From assembly GCA_965203725.1 (NCBI GenBank), contig CBDBDH010000002.1:1-64000 (forward strand): 64,000 nt of DNA, in the 5' to 3' direction. How positions within the stretch are numbered: the first letter of the stretch is position 1; each line of letters begins with the position of its first letter. Source of the DNA: WTFY01 sp965203725. GTDB lineage: Bacteria; Pseudomonadota; Gammaproteobacteria; UBA4575. The notes below the pieces were generated by a model. It searched no databases, was not told the origin of the DNA, and was given only the letters and a program-made list of their open reading frames with translations. Position numbers and translations under genes: made by a program. This document shows, piece by piece, positions 62,039 through 64,000 of this stretch.

Positions 62039-63721
62039 ATGTCTGACCAAACGAACCGGAGCTCTTTCAAGTCATTCATGTCGTCCGGGCAGCCTTGGGT
62101 GTGGATGAATGCCGGGGCCGTGGCCATCAGCATGATCATGGTGGCGGGCCTGCTCTTTCTGATTGCCATCCGGGGTCTGGGCCATTTCTGGCCCAAGACA
62201 GTGTACGAGATCGAATACGACAACGGCACCAACATCGTGCGGATTGTCGGAGAACGGGTGGAAACCGAGGAAGTTCCCAAGAAGCGTATCGTGGAATCCG
62301 GCATCCGGGTCGATAGCGACAAGGACCTGATTGAGCGCAGCCTCATCAAGGTCGGCATACGCGAAGTGCTCGGCGTGGACTTCATGCTGACCGTGGCGCC
62401 CAATGAAAGGAGTGTCCGGACCCCCGAGGATGTGATCGTGCTGGAGCGTACACAGTGGGGGAACTTCTACGGCTACCTGACGGATGTGAAAGAGGACGGT
62501 GAAACCGCAGATGTTGCCGATACGGAACTGTGGGATGAGCTTGAACGTCGACTGCACCGTGTCACGGAATTGCGCGAGCGGATCGAGGACATTGAGAAAA
62601 ACAAGATCGGTTCGATCAACTTCCAGCTGGAAAAACTGCGCCTCAAACGACGGGGCCTGGAACTGAAAGGTGTCACCGAGCAAAGATCCCATGACCTGAT
62701 CAGCGCCAGACAGGATGAGTACACGCGTGATTACGAGGTGCTGAAAGCGGAACTCGATGAGCTTTATCGGGACATTGCACGGGACAGCATCACGGCACGT
62801 GTGATGACCGGGGATGAGGTCGAAATCAAGCTGGCCAATGTGGTCAAGGCCTACCAGCCCAACGCCATGAGCCTGGTCGCGAAGGTCGTTTTTTACATCA
62901 AGACCTTCTGGGGTTTCATATCGGACGATCCGCGCGAAGCCAATACGGAGGGCGGCATTTTCCCGGCCATTTTCGGCACCGTGATCATGGTGCTTCTGAT
63001 GTCCATCATCGTGACCCCGTTTGGTGTGGTTGCGGCCATTTATCTGCGCGAATACGCCCATCAGGGACTGATCACGCGACTGGTCAGGATTTCCGTAAAC
63101 AATCTGGCGGGCGTGCCCTCCATTGTGTACGGAGTGTTCGGCCTCGGCTTTTTCGTCTATGTCGTGGGCGGCACCATCGATCAGCTGTTTTATCAGGAAG
63201 CCTTGCCGTCCCCGACGTTCGGGTCCGGCGGTGTGCTCTGGGCTTCACTGACGCTGGCGCTGCTGACGGTGCCGGTTGTGATTGTGGCTACAGAAGAAGG
63301 GCTGGCCCGCATACCGCGGTCGGTGCGCGAAGGTTCGCTGGCCCTGGGCGCGACCAAGGCAGAGACCCTGTGGCGCACGGTGCTTCCCATGGCAAGTCCC
63401 GCAATGATGACGGGGCTGATCTTGGCGGTGGCTCGCGCAGCCGGTGAAGTGGCGCCACTGATGCTGGTGGGCGCAGTGAAGCTGGCACCTTCCCTGCCCG
63501 TGGACATGAATGCGCCCTTTGTGCACCTGGAGCGCAAATTCATGCATCTGGGGTTTCATATTTATGACGTCGGGTTTCAAAGCCCCAATGTCGAGGCAGC
63601 ACGTCCCCTCGTCTACGCGACCGCGCTGATCCTGGTCGTGGTGATCGTTGTCTTGAACCTTTCGGCAATATACATCCGCAATCATTTGCGTGAGAAATAC
63701 AGAAGCCTGGAGCAGCACTAG
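62039..63721 (+). CDS. pstA: Phosphate ABC transporter permease PstA with coiled-coil domain
   Basis: Second permease of the Pst importer, 560 residues. One membrane helix (about 18-44) is followed by a periplasmic region of about 250 residues, including a charged coiled coil (about 165-245, RVTELRERIEDIEKNKIGSI). The permease core begins near 300 (GGIFPAIFGTVIMVLLMSII) and has EAA loop EGSLALGATKAETLWRTVLP. As with PstC, the extra domain is missing from the E. coli protein. It may reach toward PstS or the cell wall; this is inference. Confidence 0.94.
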   Translation: MSDQTNRSSFKSFMSSGQPWVWMNAGAVAISMIMVAGLLFLIAIRGLGHFWPKTVYEIEYDNGTNIVRIVGERVETEEVPKKRIVESGIRVDSDKDLIERSLIKVGIREVLGVDFMLTVAPNERSVRTPEDVIVLERTQWGNFYGYLTDVKEDGETADVADTELWDELERRLHRVTELRERIEDIEKNKIGSINFQLEKLRLKRRGLELKGVTEQRSHDLISARQDEYTRDYEVLKAELDELYRDIARDSITARVMTGDEVEIKLANVVKAYQPNAMSLVAKVVFYIKTFWGFISDDPREANTEGGIFPAIFGTVIMVLLMSIIVTPFGVVAAIYLREYAHQGLITRLVRISVNNLAGVPSIVYGVFGLGFFVYVVGGTIDQLFYQEALPSPTFGSGGVLWASLTLALLTVPVVIVATEEGLARIPRSVREGSLALGATKAETLWRTVLPMASPAMMTGLILAVARAAGEVAPLMLVGAVKLAPSLPVDMNAPFVHLERKFMHLGFHIYDVGFQSPNVEAARPLVYATALILVVVIVVLNLSAIYIRNHLREKYRSLEQH

Positions 63722-63779
63722 TGCTTCGTTGATTGCAGCACATCAGTAAATATGTAACGCTTTTGGGAGTTCAGGGCAT

Positions 63780-64000
63780 ATGACAATGGCAGCGCCACAA
63801 ATATCACAAGACGTGCTACTCAATCGGGCAAGTCTGGATCTGGAAAAGGAGCAGACCTGCTTCGAGTGCAGGAATTTCGGTCTTTACTACGGGAACAACC
63901 AGGCCTTGCGCGGGATTGATATGGTGATCCCCGAGAGGAGGGTGACTGCATTTATCGGCCCGAGTGGCTGTGGCAAGTCCACCCTGCTGCGTTGCATGAA
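63780..64000 (+). CDS. pstB: Phosphate ABC transporter ATP-binding protein PstB (partial)
   Basis: The ATPase of the Pst importer, cut by the window end after about 73 residues. The visible part has CFECRNFGLYYGNNQALRGI (A-loop Tyr) and Walker A FIGPSGCGKSTLLRCM. Starts at 63780 and 63786 are both possible. It follows pstA by 58 bp, completing pstSCAB; phoU is expected beyond. Confidence 0.95.
   Translation, partial: MTMAAPQISQDVLLNRASLDLEKEQTCFECRNFGLYYGNNQALRGIDMVIPERRVTAFIGPSGCGKSTLLRCM

Overview
This 64 kb window is ordinary chromosome of a moderately GC-rich gammaproteobacterium. Evidence for that lineage is the gene order: murJ-ribF-ileS-lspA divergent from a TTG-initiated rpsT, rplU-rpmA-obgE-proB divergent from ispB, yibN-grxC-secB-gpsA, envC-ctp, and glyQ-glyS-gmhB. 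Two-subunit glycyl-tRNA synthetase, GS type I with an adenylylation tyrosine, NtrBC, PntAB and PhoBR-Pst fit too. The sequence does not fix the genus; a Chromatiales-like relative is my guess. I see no insertion sequence, prophage, CRISPR array, rRNA or integron.

Layout. 1-3.0 kb: a leftward cluster of two lipoproteins and a membrane-anchored TPR protein that runs off the window and carries a one-base frameshift. 3.2-7.1 kb: a di-iron hydroxylase, then a copper P-type ATPase with Cu/Zn superoxide dismutase, and tRNA-Thr. 7.3-10.2 kb: thiO divergent from thiS-thiG-trmB. 10.2-14.7 kb: SulP transporter, FIST-domain sensor and an aldo/keto reductase. 14.7-18.3 kb: glyQ-glyS-gmhB. 18.5-22.9 kb: a nitrogen module in which glnA has two NtrC sites and a sigma-54 promoter, followed by ntrB-ntrC with another NtrC site in front. 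22.9-28 kb: znuA, then a leftward arsR-yibN-grxC-secB-gpsA-pyrD run. 28-31.3 kb: envC, an S41 protease and a DJ-1 family protein. 31.3-41.7 kb: housekeeping genes and tRNA-Pro. 41.9-44.7 kb: a thioredoxin-fold protein, a TolC-like channel and an HlyD-like adaptor with no inner-membrane pump beside them. 45-48.2 kb: pntAB.

48.7-64 kb is a phosphorus region: ppx and ppk convergent, dgkA, a DUF3859 protein, a beta-propeller protein, an OprO/OprP-type porin, phoB-phoR, and pstS-pstC-pstA-pstB (pstB cut by the window end). Pho-box-like direct repeats with TGTAA cores precede the porin, phoB and pstS, so uptake (porin, Pst), sensing (PhoBR) and storage (Ppk/Ppx) sit together.

I found no clear case of a wholly new system. 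The best leads are: the NtrC with Val216 in its sigma-54 contact loop (GVFTGA instead of GAFTGA) and Ala169 in Walker A; an ArsR regulator with SqrR/BigR-like cysteine placement next to a rhodanese, with a palindromic candidate operator; the pump-less TolC/HlyD/thioredoxin trio; the lipoprotein/TPR cluster at the left edge; and PstC/PstA with very large extra domains.
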